Shown here piece by piece: positions 37,204 to 46,413 of a stretch of DNA of 64,000 nt; the stretch's first letter is position 1, and each line of letters opens with the position of its first letter. A model generated the notes under the pieces. It saw only the letters and a list, made by a program, of their open reading frames with translations. It made no database searches and was not told the origin of the DNA. The position numbers and the translations under genes are program-made. Origin of the DNA: Ignavibacteriota bacterium (lineage in GTDB: Bacteria; Bacteroidota; Ignavibacteria; Tepidaquicellales; Tepidaquicellaceae); the NCBI GenBank assembly GCA_026390735.1, contig JAPLFJ010000051.1:1-64000 (forward strand), given 5' to 3'.

Positions 37204-38640
37204 ATGAGTGACGATATAATTCAAGAAAAAATTGAAGGTGATTATGAGTGGGGATTTACCACTGATATAGAAATGGATATGCTTCCGAAAGGATTGAGTG
37301 AGGATACGGTAAGGTTTATTTCGAATAAGAAGGGTGAGCCGGAATTTATGCTCGACTGGAGATTGAAAGCATACAGGCACTGGCTGAAAATGGAAGAACC
37401 AAAATGGCCGAATGTGCACTATCCGAAGATAGATTATCAGAATATTATTTATTATGCTGCACCGAGGAAAGAGAATAAGCTAAATTCTTTAGAGGATTTA
37501 GACCCTAAGATTAAGGAAACTTATGAAAAGCTGGGGATTCCGCTACTTGAGCAGCAATTCCTTGCAGGGGTTGCAGTTGACGCAGTTATGGACAGTGTTT
37601 CTGTTGTAACTACATACAGAGAAAAGCTAAGCGACCTGGGGATTATCTTTTCTTCAATCAGCGAGGCAATAAAAGAGCATCCTGAACTCGTGAAGAAATA
37701 TCTCGGTTCGGTTGTGCCTTATACGGACAACTTCTTTGGATCATTAAATTCCGCAGTATTCAGTGATGGTTCATTTGTTTATATACCTAAAGGTGTAAGA
37801 TGTCCGATGGAACTTTCAACATACTTCAGGATAAACGCAGCAAACACAGGTCAGTTTGAGAGAACACTGATTGTAGCAGACGAAGGTGCTTATGTATCTT
37901 ACCTTGAAGGATGTACTGCTCCGATGAGAGATGAGAATCAACTGCACGCTGCAATAGTTGAATTGATTGCAATGGACGGTGCAGAGATAAAGTATTCGAC
38001 TGTACAGAACTGGTATCCCGGCGATAAAGACGGTAAGGGCGGCATATATAATTTTGTAACAAAGAGAGGTATATGCGGGAAGAATGCAAAGATATCGTGG
38101 ACACAGGTTGAGACAGGTTCTTCGATTACGTGGAAATATCCAAGTGTAATTTTAAAGGGTGACAACTCGATTGGTGAGTTTTACAGTGTTGCATTGACAA
38201 ACAATTACCAGCAGGCTGACACAGGAACGAAGATGATTCATCTTGGAAAGAACACAAAGAGCAGGATTGTATCGAAGGGAATTTCAGCGGGCCACAGTCA
38301 GAACAGTTACCGCGGACTCGTGAAAGTTGGAAAAGATGCAGATGGTGCGAGAAATTTTTCACAGTGCGACAGTTTACTTATGGGAGACAGGTGCGGCGCT
38401 CATACATTTCCTTACTTTGACATAAAGAATAAAGAAGCGATAGTTGAACACGAAGCGACTACTTCGAAGATAGGCGAAGATATTTTATTCTATTGCAGTC
38501 AGAGAGGTATTTCACAGGAAGACGCAGTAGCTTTGATTGTAAACGGTTACGCGAAGGAAGTGCTGAATCAGTTGCCGATGGAGTTTGCGGTAGAGGCACA
38601 GAAACTTCTGGCGATATCGCTTGAGGGAAGCGTGGGATAA
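37204..38640 (+). CDS. sufB: SufB, Fe-S cluster assembly scaffold
   Basis: This 478-residue protein is a core component of the SufBC2D scaffold on which Fe-S clusters are built. Family landmarks include [34 protein letters not shown]-type beta-helix turns, [20 protein letters not shown], and the cluster-forming Cys region [19 protein letters not shown] followed by [18 protein letters not shown]. Length is typical. It opens the suf gene string; the 154-bp gap before sufC is filled with a dispersed repeat. Confidence 0.98.
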   Translation: MSDDIIQEKIEGDYEWGFTTDIEMDMLPKGLSEDTVRFISNKKGEPEFMLDWRLKAYRHWLKMEEPKWPNVHYPKIDYQNIIYYAAPRKENKLNSLEDLDPKIKETYEKLGIPLLEQQFLAGVAVDAVMDSVSVVTTYREKLSDLGIIFSSISEAIKEHPELVKKYLGSVVPYTDNFFGSLNSAVFSDGSFVYIPKGVRCPMELSTYFRINAANTGQFERTLIVADEGAYVSYLEGCTAPMRDENQLHAAIVELIAMDGAEIKYSTVQNWYPGDKDGKGGIYNFVTKRGICGKNAKISWTQVETGSSITWKYPSVILKGDNSIGEFYSVALTNNYQQADTGTKMIHLGKNTKSRIVSKGISAGHSQNSYRGLVKVGKDADGARNFSQCDSLLMGDRCGAHTFPYFDIKNKEAIVEHEATTSKIGEDILFYCSQRGISQEDAVALIVNGYAKEVLNQLPMEFAVEAQKLLAISLEGSVG

Positions 38641-38794
38641 ACAATTTGAAATTTGAAATTGTAAATTTGGAATTTGGAGAAGAACATTACGAAACAAATA
38701 TTTGAAATTTCAAGTTTCAAATCAACGAAGAAACATTACAGGAATAAAAAACGATATATTAAAATACGATTTTAAAAAATAGAAAACTTAAAGT
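38641..38794. repeat. AATTTGAAATTTGAAATT-type repeat in the sufB-sufC gap (family H)
   Basis: Tandem and inverted copies of AATTTGAAATTTGAAATT, GTAAATTTGGAATTTG and GAAATTTCAAGTTTCAAATC occupy the gap. The same elements occur at 49570-49635. The segment is partly self-complementary. sufC has no strong SD within it. Confidence 0.65.
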
Positions 38795-39550
38795 ATGTTA
38801 TCAATAAAAGGATTAAAGGCAAGAATAGACGACAAAGATATTTTAAAAGGTATAGACCTTGAAGTTAAAGCAGGTGAAGTTCATGCGATTATGGGACCTA
38901 ACGGTTCTGGAAAGTCAACACTGGCAGCGGTTTTAGCGGGTAAAGATGGATACGAAGTTACAGGGGGTGAGGTTACTTACTTCGGAAAGAATCTTTTTGA
39001 TTTAGCCGCAGAAGACAGGGCAAGAGAAGGAATATTTCTTGCATTCCAGTATCCTATTGAGATACCGGGAGTGTCGACAACTAACTTTATGAAGACTGCC
39101 ATAAACGAAGCAAGAAAGTACAAAGGACTTGAGCCTATGAAGGCCGGTGAGTTTATGAAAAGATTAAGGGATAAAGCAGCACTTGTTGAACTCGATGTTG
39201 AGATGACGAAGAGATACGTGAACGTAGGATTTTCCGGGGGAGAGAAAAAACGTAATGAGATATTTCAGATGGCAATGCTTGAACCAAAGCTCGGAATACT
39301 TGACGAGACTGATTCGGGATTGGATATTGATGCATTAAGAATCGTTGCTAACGGTGTGAATAAATTACGCGGTAAGGATAATGCATTTGTTGTGATTACT
39401 CACTACCAGAGATTACTGGATTATATAGTCCCTGACTTTGTACACGTATTGTACAACGGTAAGATTGTAAAGTCAGGCGACAAGAGTCTGGCATACCAGC
39501 TTGAAGAAGAAGGATACGACTGGATTAAAGAGGAAAGCGTGGTTGGATAG
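38795..39550 (+). CDS. sufC: SufC, ATPase of the Fe-S assembly complex
   Basis: This 251-residue ABC-type ATPase powers conformational change in SufBC2D. Walker A GPNGSGKS lies at 34-41, the signature is FSGGEKKRNEI, Walker B is KLGILDETDSGLDIDALR, and a switch His is present (VVITHYQRLLDYI). Length matches the family. sufD begins on the next base after its stop. Confidence 0.98.
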   Translation: MLSIKGLKARIDDKDILKGIDLEVKAGEVHAIMGPNGSGKSTLAAVLAGKDGYEVTGGEVTYFGKNLFDLAAEDRAREGIFLAFQYPIEIPGVSTTNFMKTAINEARKYKGLEPMKAGEFMKRLRDKAALVELDVEMTKRYVNVGFSGGEKKRNEIFQMAMLEPKLGILDETDSGLDIDALRIVANGVNKLRGKDNAFVVITHYQRLLDYIVPDFVHVLYNGKIVKSGDKSLAYQLEEEGYDWIKEESVVG

Positions 39551-40825
39551 ATGGGACTTAAGAATGTATTAAATACAGTTAATAAATCTGACTCAAAGGT
39601 ACTGGAAAGCAGACGCGCAGAGGCAGTTACAGAATTTGAAAGAATCGGGTTTCCGACTAAGAAGAATGAAGAATGGAGATTTACAAACGTAACACCGATA
39701 GTGAATACAGATTTTACTGTAAAGAATGACGGCGCAAAGAAAAACTTAATAGAAAAACTTGCAGAGTATAAGTTCGATGCAAACGTGGTGGTAATATACA
39801 ACGGAAACTATTCATCAGAGCTTTCAAAGAATTCAGAAGAAAGCGGTAAAGTATTTATAGGGAGTTTTGCAGATGCTTACAGTAAGGGATTTGATAAGGC
39901 GTTCGAAGAACACTTTGGAAAGTATGCAAGCGACAAGGTTGACGGGTTTACTGCTTTGAACACGTCGATGATTAACAGCGGACTGTTTGTTTACGTTTCG
40001 AAAAGTGCTTCTCTTAAGAAACCTGTTATGGTAATCAATTTCATTGAAGATTCAGACACGGAGATATTTGCAAACCACAGGAATCTTATTGTAATTGAAG
40101 AAGGTGGAAGCGCTGAAGTGAGTGAAGTATATTATGCAAACGGAAAGAGGGCAAGTTTCTCGAACGTTGTAACAGAAGTATTTATAGGGGAGAATGCTGA
40201 GCTGCATCACAATAAAGTACAGAACGAAGGAGACAATGCATATCACGTTGGAACGACACAGGTTGAGCAGAAAAATCACAGCAGACTTTATTCATCAACA
40301 ATATCATGGGGCGGAAGTTTATTAAGGAATAATCTAAACTCAGTAATAAACGGAGAAGGAATAGACTGTTACTTCAGAGGGTTTTATCTGACGAAGGGTG
40401 AGCAGATTATCGACAACCACACACTCGCAGACCATGCAATGCCTAACAGTCACAGTAATGAATTTTACAAAGGAATATTAGACGATAAAGGAACGGGAAT
40501 ATTCAACGGGAAGATAATGGTAAGACAGGACGCACAGAAAACTAATGCATACCAGACGAACAAGAACGTGCTGCTTACTAATGAGGCAACGATAAACTCG
40601 AAGCCGCAGTTAGAGATTTTTGCTGATGATGTGAAATGCAGCCACGGTGCGACAACAGGGCAGATTAATCCCGACGAGATATTTTATCTGAGGGCAAGGG
40701 GGATTTCGGAATACGAAGCAAAGAAACTTTTGCTTTCCGCTTATGCACACGAGATAATAGATGAAGTAAAGAATGAAGAGTTGAGGAATTTGCTGGTGAA
40801 GGCGCTGGAGAAGAAACTGGGGTAG
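39551..40825 (+). CDS. sufD: SufD, Fe-S cluster assembly scaffold
   Basis: This 424-residue beta-helix protein partners SufB and SufC. The N-terminal helical region has the GFPTKKNEEWRFTNVTPIV signature, and the C-terminal core has DNHTLADHAMPNSHSNEFYK and VKCSHGATTGQINPDEIFYL with the conserved His of the SufB-SufD interface. The ATG is directly adjacent to the sufC stop, so translation is coupled. A repeat-filled gap separates it from sufS. Confidence 0.97.
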   Translation: MGLKNVLNTVNKSDSKVLESRRAEAVTEFERIGFPTKKNEEWRFTNVTPIVNTDFTVKNDGAKKNLIEKLAEYKFDANVVVIYNGNYSSELSKNSEESGKVFIGSFADAYSKGFDKAFEEHFGKYASDKVDGFTALNTSMINSGLFVYVSKSASLKKPVMVINFIEDSDTEIFANHRNLIVIEEGGSAEVSEVYYANGKRASFSNVVTEVFIGENAELHHNKVQNEGDNAYHVGTTQVEQKNHSRLYSSTISWGGSLLRNNLNSVINGEGIDCYFRGFYLTKGEQIIDNHTLADHAMPNSHSNEFYKGILDDKGTGIFNGKIMVRQDAQKTNAYQTNKNVLLTNEATINSKPQLEIFADDVKCSHGATTGQINPDEIFYLRARGISEYEAKKLLLSAYAHEIIDEVKNEELRNLLVKALEKKLG

Positions 40826-40834
40826 AGCTTTTTT

Positions 40835-40935
40835 CTTTGGTAGGTTCACAGAGTACACAGAGGATTCACAGAGTACACAGAGGGTTTTTAGGGAAAGAGA
40901 TAAGAACAGACACGAATTTACACAAATTACTCTAA
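40835..40935. repeat. Dispersed intergenic repeat, family A
   Basis: GGTTCACAGAGTACACAGAG, GATTCACAGAGTACACAGAG, GGTTTTTAGGGAAAGAGATA, AGAACAGACACGAATTTACA is a family A copy with its first block duplicated. It lies between sufD and sufS. Confidence 0.75.
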
Positions 40936-41037
40936 TTATCAAAAATATTTCATGGTAAAAACTATTTATTGAAACTCGGATAGAATATTTGACTAAAAGA
41001 AAATGGTAAATGTAGCGATATTTGTAATATATAATAT

Positions 41038-42255
41038 ATGACAGACGTTGATAAAATAAGGGCGGACTTTCCGATACTGAAACATAAGATATACGGCAAA
41101 GATCTTATCTATCTTGACAATGCGGCAACGACTCAAAAGCCGCAGGTTGTGATAGATTCGATAGCGAAGTATTATTCAGAACTGAACAGCAATGTACACC
41201 GCGGTGTACACTTCCTGAGCGATAAGGCAACTACTGCATACGAGAATTCAAGAAGCAGGATTGCAACATTTATTAATGCAAAGAATTCATACGAGATTAT
41301 ATTTGTAAGAGGAACAACAGAAGCAATCAACCTTGTTGCGAACGGTTACGGAAATGAGTTTGTGAAAGAAGGCGACGAAGTTATAGTGTCGTACCTTGAA
41401 CACCATTCAAACATTGTTCCGTGGCAAATGCTCTGCCAGAGAAAGAATGCAGTTCTGAAAGTTATTCCTGTTAACGATGACGGTGAATTGATTATCGATG
41501 AATACAAAAAGTTATTGTCAGAGAAAACAAAGATTGTTGCAGTGGGACATACATCAAACTCACTGGGGACGAAGAATCCGGTTAAAGAAATCATTGAACT
41601 CGCGCATAATTCTGGAGCAGTAGTATTAATAGACGGTGCGCAGGCAGTACAGCATACGAAGGTTGACGTAAGAGAACTTGATGCAGACTTCTTTGCTTTT
41701 TCGGGACATAAGATATACGGTCCGACAGGTATCGGTGTACTTTACGGAAAAGAAGATTTGTTAAATGCTATGAGTCCATACCAGGGCGGCGGTGATATGA
41801 TAAAGAATGTTTCGTTTGAACTGACAACATACAATGAATTACCTTATAAGTTTGAGGCAGGTACTCCTGACATATGCGGTTCTATTGTTTTAGGAGATGC
41901 GATTGAATACGTATCACAGGTTGGACTTGATAATATTTCGGAATACGAGAGTGAATTGCTTAAATACGGAACAGATAAGTTGAAAGAAATAGACGGGTTC
42001 AGATTGTATGGAAATGCAAAGAATAAGGCGAGCGTAATATCGTTTTTACTTGAAGGAATACATCCTTATGATGTAGGGACAATACTAGATAAGATGGGAA
42101 TAGCAGTAAGAACAGGATTACACTGTACAGAACCGCTGATGAAGAGGTTTGGTATTCCGGGAACGGTAAGAGCATCGTTTGCAATGTATAATACGAAAAA
42201 TGAAATTGATGCACTTGTTGATGGAGTTAAAAAAGCAAAGAAAATGTTATCATAA
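41038..42255 (+). CDS. sufS: SufS, type II cysteine desulfurase
   Basis: This 405-residue PLP enzyme releases sulfur from cysteine as an enzyme persulfide. PLP Lys225 lies in FSGHKIYGPTGIG, the cofactor-stacking His is in SYLEHHSNIVPWQ, and the persulfide Cys363 is in AVRTGLHCTEPLM. Residue positions are almost those of E. coli SufS. It is followed 3 bp later by sufE, its sulfur acceptor. Confidence 0.97.
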   Translation: MTDVDKIRADFPILKHKIYGKDLIYLDNAATTQKPQVVIDSIAKYYSELNSNVHRGVHFLSDKATTAYENSRSRIATFINAKNSYEIIFVRGTTEAINLVANGYGNEFVKEGDEVIVSYLEHHSNIVPWQMLCQRKNAVLKVIPVNDDGELIIDEYKKLLSEKTKIVAVGHTSNSLGTKNPVKEIIELAHNSGAVVLIDGAQAVQHTKVDVRELDADFFAFSGHKIYGPTGIGVLYGKEDLLNAMSPYQGGGDMIKNVSFELTTYNELPYKFEAGTPDICGSIVLGDAIEYVSQVGLDNISEYESELLKYGTDKLKEIDGFRLYGNAKNKASVISFLLEGIHPYDVGTILDKMGIAVRTGLHCTEPLMKRFGIPGTVRASFAMYNTKNEIDALVDGVKKAKKMLS

Positions 42256-42258
42256 TAA

Positions 42259-42690
42259 ATGGAAAATACTACAATAGAGAATATTGAGAATGAAATAGTT
42301 GAAGAGTTTTCCTTCTTCGACAACTGGGAAGATAAGTATGAATACATAATAGACCTCGGCAAAGGATTAAAGCCGATGGATGCGGCGTTTAAAACAGACG
42401 GGAACAAAGTAGCGGGATGTGTGTCACAGGTGTGGCTTCATACGGAAATTAAAGACGGTAGAATTTATTTTAATGCAGACAGCGATGCGATAATAACCAA
42501 GGGGCTTGTTGGGCTGCTTGTGAAAGTACTGAGCAATCAGAAACCTGAAGATGTGGCGAATGCGAAGCTGGAGTTTCTGGACAAGATAGGGATGAAAGAA
42601 CATTTATCACCGACCAGGTCGAACGGGCTGGTGAACATGATAAAGTTTATGAAGAGAAGTGCGGAAAGGTATGTTAATGGGATTGTGTAA
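42259..42690 (+). CDS. sufE: SufE, sulfur acceptor and activator of SufS
   Basis: This 143-residue protein takes persulfide sulfur from SufS and passes it to SufB. The active Cys54 lies in NKVAGCVSQVWLH; FFDNWEDKYEYIIDLGKGL and HLSPTRSNGLVNMI are family-typical. The start follows sufS by 3 bp, and the pair completes the SUF pathway. Confidence 0.96.
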   Translation: MENTTIENIENEIVEEFSFFDNWEDKYEYIIDLGKGLKPMDAAFKTDGNKVAGCVSQVWLHTEIKDGRIYFNADSDAIITKGLVGLLVKVLSNQKPEDVANAKLEFLDKIGMKEHLSPTRSNGLVNMIKFMKRSAERYVNGIV

Positions 42691-42955
42691 ATAGGTTCAC
42701 GGAGATCATCCGCCAAGGAGAGTGGCGGACCTTCGGCGAATCACAGAGGGCACGGAGATTTATTAGGGGTAGAGATAAAGATTAGAAACAGCAGACACGA
42801 ATTAACACGAATTTGATAAAAAACTTAAAGAAAGAACTATTCACCATCCGCCGCGGCGGACACACAGAGACCACGGAGCTTTTTTAGGGTTAGAGATAAA
42901 GAAAAAGAATTGTAAGAGTATAGATTCCTGCTAAAAACATGCAGGAATGACAGAT
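42691..42955. repeat. Composite of dispersed repeats (families A, B and F)
   Basis: The gap contains a family F insertion (CATCCGCCAAGGAGAGTGGC, GGACCTTCGGCGAATC at about 42708-42741) nested in a family A copy (CACAGAGGGCACGGAG ... GCAGACACGAATTAACACGA), a second family A copy interrupted by CATCCGCCGCGGCGGAC (42847-42863), and a family B hairpin (ATTCCTGCTAAAAACATGCA, GGAATGACAG). The nesting shows that F elements insert into A elements. Confidence 0.75.
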
Positions 42956-42980
42956 GTGGAAAATAATATTAATTCTATAT

Positions 42981-43349
42981 ATGGCAAAAGAAAATAACGG
43001 CAACAAAGAAGAGAAAAAGACCGAAGAGAACATGGGCAAGAAGCTTGAGGAAATCAAGGAAGAGGTAATCAAGGTACTGCGTAACTGTTTTGACCCTGAA
43101 ATACCCGTGAACATTTATGATTTAGGATTAATATATGATGTTAATGTGGCAACAAACGGAGACGTGCTTGTGATAATGACGTTAACGTCGCCTGCGTGTC
43201 CCGTGGCTGGAACATTACCGATAGAGGTACAGGAAAAGTTAAAAGAACATCCGATGATAAACGACGCACGTGTTGAAATAACATTCGACCCGCCATGGAG
43301 CTTTGACAATATGTCAGAAGAGGCGAAGTACGAACTCGGGTTTATTTAA
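42981..43349 (+). CDS. sufT: SufT-like MIP18/DUF59 iron-sulfur maturation protein
   Basis: The 122-residue product starts at MAKENNGNKEE; a possible upstream start adds nine hydrophobic residues encoded by the flanking repeat. The MIP18 domain is complete: KVLRNCFDPEIPVNIYDLGL, IYDVNV, MTLTSPACPVAGTLP with the conserved Cys, and VEITFDPPWSFDNMSEEAK. SufT/MIP18 proteins help mature Fe-S proteins. Its place after sufE supports that role, although a 290-bp repeat-filled gap means it may be transcribed separately. Confidence 0.88.
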   Translation: MAKENNGNKEEKKTEENMGKKLEEIKEEVIKVLRNCFDPEIPVNIYDLGLIYDVNVATNGDVLVIMTLTSPACPVAGTLPIEVQEKLKEHPMINDARVEITFDPPWSFDNMSEEAKYELGFI

Positions 43350-43351
43350 TT

Positions 43352-43561
43352 TTATATTGCTTCGGCTACGTAACCTGCTTTGGCAAGAGTATCAACTACA
43401 AGCTGCTTATCAATCTCATCACCTTTAACCACTAATATTTTATCAGGATTAGCAGTATCTACATTCCATTCAGAAATCTTTTCTTCGCCATCCATAAAAG
43501 GAGTTATCTTTGCAATACAATGACCACAGTTGACGTTAGTCTTAAATTTTAATTCTTTCAT
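43352..43561 (-). CDS. Heavy-metal-associated (HMA) domain protein, CopZ-like
   Basis: This 69-residue single-domain protein carries a CxxC metal site (TNVNCGHCIAKI) within a ferredoxin-like HMA fold (KELKFKTNVNC...DKILVVKGDEIDKQLVVDTL, AKAGYVAEAI). It should be a cytoplasmic copper or other soft-metal carrier. It ends 2 bp from the convergent sufT-like stop. No P-type ATPase partner is visible in the window. Confidence 0.85.
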   Translation of the reverse strand: MKELKFKTNVNCGHCIAKITPFMDGEEKISEWNVDTANPDKILVVKGDEIDKQLVVDTLAKAGYVAEAI

Positions 43562-43651
43562 ATAATATTTATTTATACAAATCTAAACAATATAACATTA
43601 TTAAATAATTCAAAAGAGAGGGCAGATTTTCATTGAAAGAAATATACAGAA

Positions 43652-43680
43652 AGACTATAATAAAGACTAAATTATAGTCT
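43652..43680 (+). promoter_or_regulatory. Operator of the toxin-antitoxin pair
   Basis: AGACTATAAT (43652-43661) and ATTATAGTCT (43671-43680) form a perfect 10-bp inverted repeat around AAAGACTAA, ending 1 bp before the antitoxin ATG. Its position fits autorepression by a Phd/YefM-type antitoxin. Confidence 0.7.
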
Positions 43681-43681
43681 T

Positions 43682-43972
43682 ATGAAATTAAGTGAATCAA
43701 TAAAGCCTATCAGTTATCTGAAGACGAATGCTTCGAAACTGATAAAGGATGTATCGGATAACCAGAAGACACTTATTATAACTCTTAACGGGGAAGCAAA
43801 GGTTGTTTTGCAGGACGTCAGAGTATTCGAGAAGACACAGGATACACTTGCCCTCCTGAAGCTGTTGTCAATGAGCACGAAGGAACTGAAGAACGGAAAG
43901 ACACGCAAGATCAGCGACACAGAAAAATCTATGTCGAAAAGGATTGCTGAATTTAAGAATTCACAGAAATGA
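43682..43972 (+). CDS. Phd/YefM-type antitoxin
   Basis: This 96-residue protein has the Phd/YefM N-terminal DNA-binding fold (IKPISYLKTNASKLIKDVSD, NQKTLIITLNGEAKVVLQDV) and a flexible charged C-terminus that would wrap the toxin. It overlaps the toxin start by ATGA. The inverted repeat immediately upstream is its likely operator. Confidence 0.9.
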   Translation: MKLSESIKPISYLKTNASKLIKDVSDNQKTLIITLNGEAKVVLQDVRVFEKTQDTLALLKLLSMSTKELKNGKTRKISDTEKSMSKRIAEFKNSQK

Positions 43973-44292
43973 AATATACTGTAATATTCATTCAATCTGC
44001 CGAAGATGATTTGTTTGATATATACAAGTATATTTATGTGAACGATTCACCTTCGGCAGCAGACAAGATCTACAATGGTATAATGAGCAAATGCAGAACG
44101 TTGGAAAATTTTCCGATGAGAGGTCACGTGCCGCCTGAGTTAGCGTCAGTAAACATGAAAGAATATCTTGAGGTTCATTATAAGCCGTTCAGGATTATAT
44201 ACCAGGTGGGAAAAGGTGAAGTGTTTATACACTCTGTACTTGACGGAAGAAGAGAAATTAAGACAATACTGGAGGAGAGGGTTTCGAGGTAG
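43969..44292 (+). CDS. RelE/ParE-type toxin
   Basis: This 107-residue protein matches the RelE/ParE fold: YTVIFIQSAEDDLFDIYKYI, NDSPSAADKIYNGIMSKCRT, LENFPMRGHVPPEL and YKPFRIIYQVGKGEVFIHSV. It could be a ribosome-dependent mRNA interferase (RelE) or a gyrase poison (ParE); the AADKIYNGI and FPMRG features lean towards ParE. It pairs with the preceding antitoxin by a 4-bp overlap. Confidence 0.9.
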   Translation: MKYTVIFIQSAEDDLFDIYKYIYVNDSPSAADKIYNGIMSKCRTLENFPMRGHVPPELASVNMKEYLEVHYKPFRIIYQVGKGEVFIHSVLDGRREIKTILEERVSR

Positions 44293-44329
44293 AGAAGAGC
44301 AATTATACAGTTACGAGTGAAAACGTGCA

Positions 44330-44625
44330 CAAAATGGCAAGAAAAGATAAAAGAAGAAATGGCACACTGATAAAAGACGATTAGAGCTGATTTTCACTGA
44401 TTGTTTTTTAGGGTTAAAGACAAGAAAAGATAATTCTGGTTTACCAGCGTATGAATTATGAATGAAGAATTATGAATTTAAAAACGTTTGCGAAGAGTTT
44501 ATTTGAAGGAAATAGGATTACTTTAGTAGAGATTAGCTTCGCTGAACAAAGAACGTTTCCTGCTAAGAAACGCTTCGCGTATCTGCTTCGCGAGTAGGAA
44601 TGACAGATGGGGAGGAATGACAGAT
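44330..44625. repeat. Composite of dispersed repeats (families A and B)
   Basis: AATGGCACACTGATAAAAGA, CGATTAGAGCTGATTTTCAC and TGATTGTTTTTTAGGGTTAA (family A) are followed by an enlarged family B element. In that element AGAGATT and CCTGCTAAG...TAGGAATGACAG are separated by two inserts with CTTCGC cores (AGCTTCGCTGAACAAAGAAC; AAACGCTTCGCGTATCTGCT). GGAGGAATGACAGATG ends it. No gene is seen in the 44293-44669 gap. Confidence 0.7.
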
Positions 44626-44669
44626 GAATGGTTTAATAAATTATATTTATTATAGAAATTAAATAAGGT

Positions 44670-45485
44670 ATGAGAGTTTGTCCAAACTGCAAGAGCGGTG
44701 AGAATAGATTACGGATTAAGGAAAAGGAATTTCTGGTAGTGGAATGTAATTCCTGCGGACTGGTTTATTTGCTGAACCCGCCGGATGAAAGTGTTATATA
44801 CGAGGACTATTATCAGATTGAGTTTAAAGGAACAGACTACAGGGAAGATTCGAACTATCCTCATTTACGAGAAATATTTGAGATTAATAAACAGCGGACG
44901 GAATTATTAAAAGAGATTACAAAAGGTAAAGCAGGTTTAAACTTACTTGATATAGGATGCGGGTCGGGGTTGTTTTTAAAATCGTGCAAGGATGAAGGAA
45001 TAAACGGAGAAGGTGTTGATGTATCGAATACTGCTTTAGGGTTTGCAAGGAATGAATTCGGATTGAGTGTATATAACAAACGGGTTGAAGAACTTATTTC
45101 TGAATACAGGAAGTATGACGTTATAACTCTATGGCATGTACTTGAGCATTTTCTTGAACCGATTGATGAATTACAAAAGATAAAGGAATTGCTCACACCT
45201 AAAGGAATACTTCTTATAGAGGTGCCAAATTTAAAAAGTATTAAGTTCAGGTTAAGCGGAAACAAATGGAAGGGCGGGAACCATCCGTTATACCACAGGA
45301 GTTTCTTCACGTCAAAGACACTTAAGAATACACTTGCAGAAAGCGGGTTCAGCGGTGCAGAAAGGCTTAAGTTTACTTATCAGTTATCGAATAAAGGATA
45401 TTTATACAATATGTCAAAGAAAGTGTTTAACACATTAGCAGCAGATGCATTTCTAAACTTTACGGCAAGGAACGGCAATGAATAA
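44670..45485 (+). CDS. SAM-dependent methyltransferase with N-terminal zinc ribbon
   Basis: This 271-residue protein begins with a CPNCKSGENR...VECNSCG zinc ribbon (two CxxC) and then a class I methyltransferase fold: motif I LLDIGCGSGLFLKSC, motif II GEGVDVS, post I DVITLWHVLEHFLEP, and PKGILLIEVPNL. Such proteins methylate small molecules or modify lipid or glycan precursors; the acceptor is unknown. Its stop overlaps the Kir channel start by 8 bp, and both are followed by an overlapping GH26 gene. Confidence 0.88.
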   Translation: MRVCPNCKSGENRLRIKEKEFLVVECNSCGLVYLLNPPDESVIYEDYYQIEFKGTDYREDSNYPHLREIFEINKQRTELLKEITKGKAGLNLLDIGCGSGLFLKSCKDEGINGEGVDVSNTALGFARNEFGLSVYNKRVEELISEYRKYDVITLWHVLEHFLEPIDELQKIKELLTPKGILLIEVPNLKSIKFRLSGNKWKGGNHPLYHRSFFTSKTLKNTLAESGFSGAERLKFTYQLSNKGYLYNMSKKVFNTLAADAFLNFTARNGNE

Positions 45486-46413
45486 AAATAAGGGAATTGA
45501 AGACACCGGACTGAGTTCAAAATTCCAGACACACACACAGAGAATAATTGACCGTAACGGAAACTTTAATGTATTAAAAACCGGAATAAGCAGACATGAA
45601 GCTTTTAATCTCTACCATTACCTGATAAACGAATCGTGGGGGAAATTTTTTTTCCACTCACTGATATTTTATGTGTTAGCCAACTTAGTTTTCTCGTTTG
45701 CTTATTACTGGGCAGGGGTAGAGCATCTTGGAATAGATTCTACACAGGGATTCTTGCACAGTTTCATAAATGCATTCTTCTTCAGCGCACAGACACTGAC
45801 AACGGTAGGGTTCGGAAGAGTGAACCCGCAGAATTTTTCCACGAATGTAATTGCAACACTTGAAGCAGGAATAGGGCTGATGGTATTTGCGATTGCAACG
45901 GGGCTTCTGTATGGGCGGTTTTCAAGACCTGCAACGAACATAAAATACAGCAGTAATGCAATCATCACAAAGTGGGAAAACGGATTAACGGCTTTTCAGT
46001 TCAGGCTTGCGAATGCATACTCAACAGTAATGATGGATGCAGAACTTAAGGTAATGGCATCGTGGCTTGAAACGGAGAACGGAGAAGAAAAGCGAAAGTT
46101 TTATACTTTAAAGCTTGAGTATGACAAGATAGTATTCTTTCCGTCGCTGTGGACAGCAAATCACATAATAGACGAGAACAGTCCGATGTATGGAAAAACT
46201 CAGGAAGATTTTCACAAATCAGAAGCTGAGTTCTTAATTCTTTTCAAAGCATACGACGATACATTTATACAAACAGTTAACTCAAGAAACTCATACAGGC
46301 ACGACGAAATACTCTGGAACGTAAAGTTTACACGGGGTATACAAACAAACGACGACGGACAATTACTGATCGATTTAGCAAGATTAAACTTAACAGAAAA
46401 GATTGAAAATTAA
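45478..46413 (+). CDS. Inward-rectifier potassium channel (KirBac-type)
   Basis: This 311-residue protein has a slide helix (ISRHEAFNLYHYLINESWGK), TM1 (about 57-79), a pore helix and selectivity filter TTVGFG at 108-113, TM2 (about 123-145), and an IRK-type cytoplasmic beta domain (ALMVRLAN-like region FQFRLANAYSTVMMDAELKV, and LIILF-like FLILFKAYDDTFIQTVNSR). KirBac channels conduct K+ and respond to lipids and ligands. It overlaps the methyltransferase gene by 8 bp and the GH26 gene by 11 bp. Confidence 0.93.
   Translation: MNKNKGIEDTGLSSKFQTHTQRIIDRNGNFNVLKTGISRHEAFNLYHYLINESWGKFFFHSLIFYVLANLVFSFAYYWAGVEHLGIDSTQGFLHSFINAFFFSAQTLTTVGFGRVNPQNFSTNVIATLEAGIGLMVFAIATGLLYGRFSRPATNIKYSSNAIITKWENGLTAFQFRLANAYSTVMMDAELKVMASWLETENGEEKRKFYTLKLEYDKIVFFPSLWTANHIIDENSPMYGKTQEDFHKSEAEFLILFKAYDDTFIQTVNSRNSYRHDEILWNVKFTRGIQTNDDGQLLIDLARLNLTEKIEN

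Noticed and set aside
44861-45310. 149-codon minus-strand ORF opposite the methyltransferase
   Set aside because: The plus strand carries clear methyltransferase motifs; the antisense frame has none.
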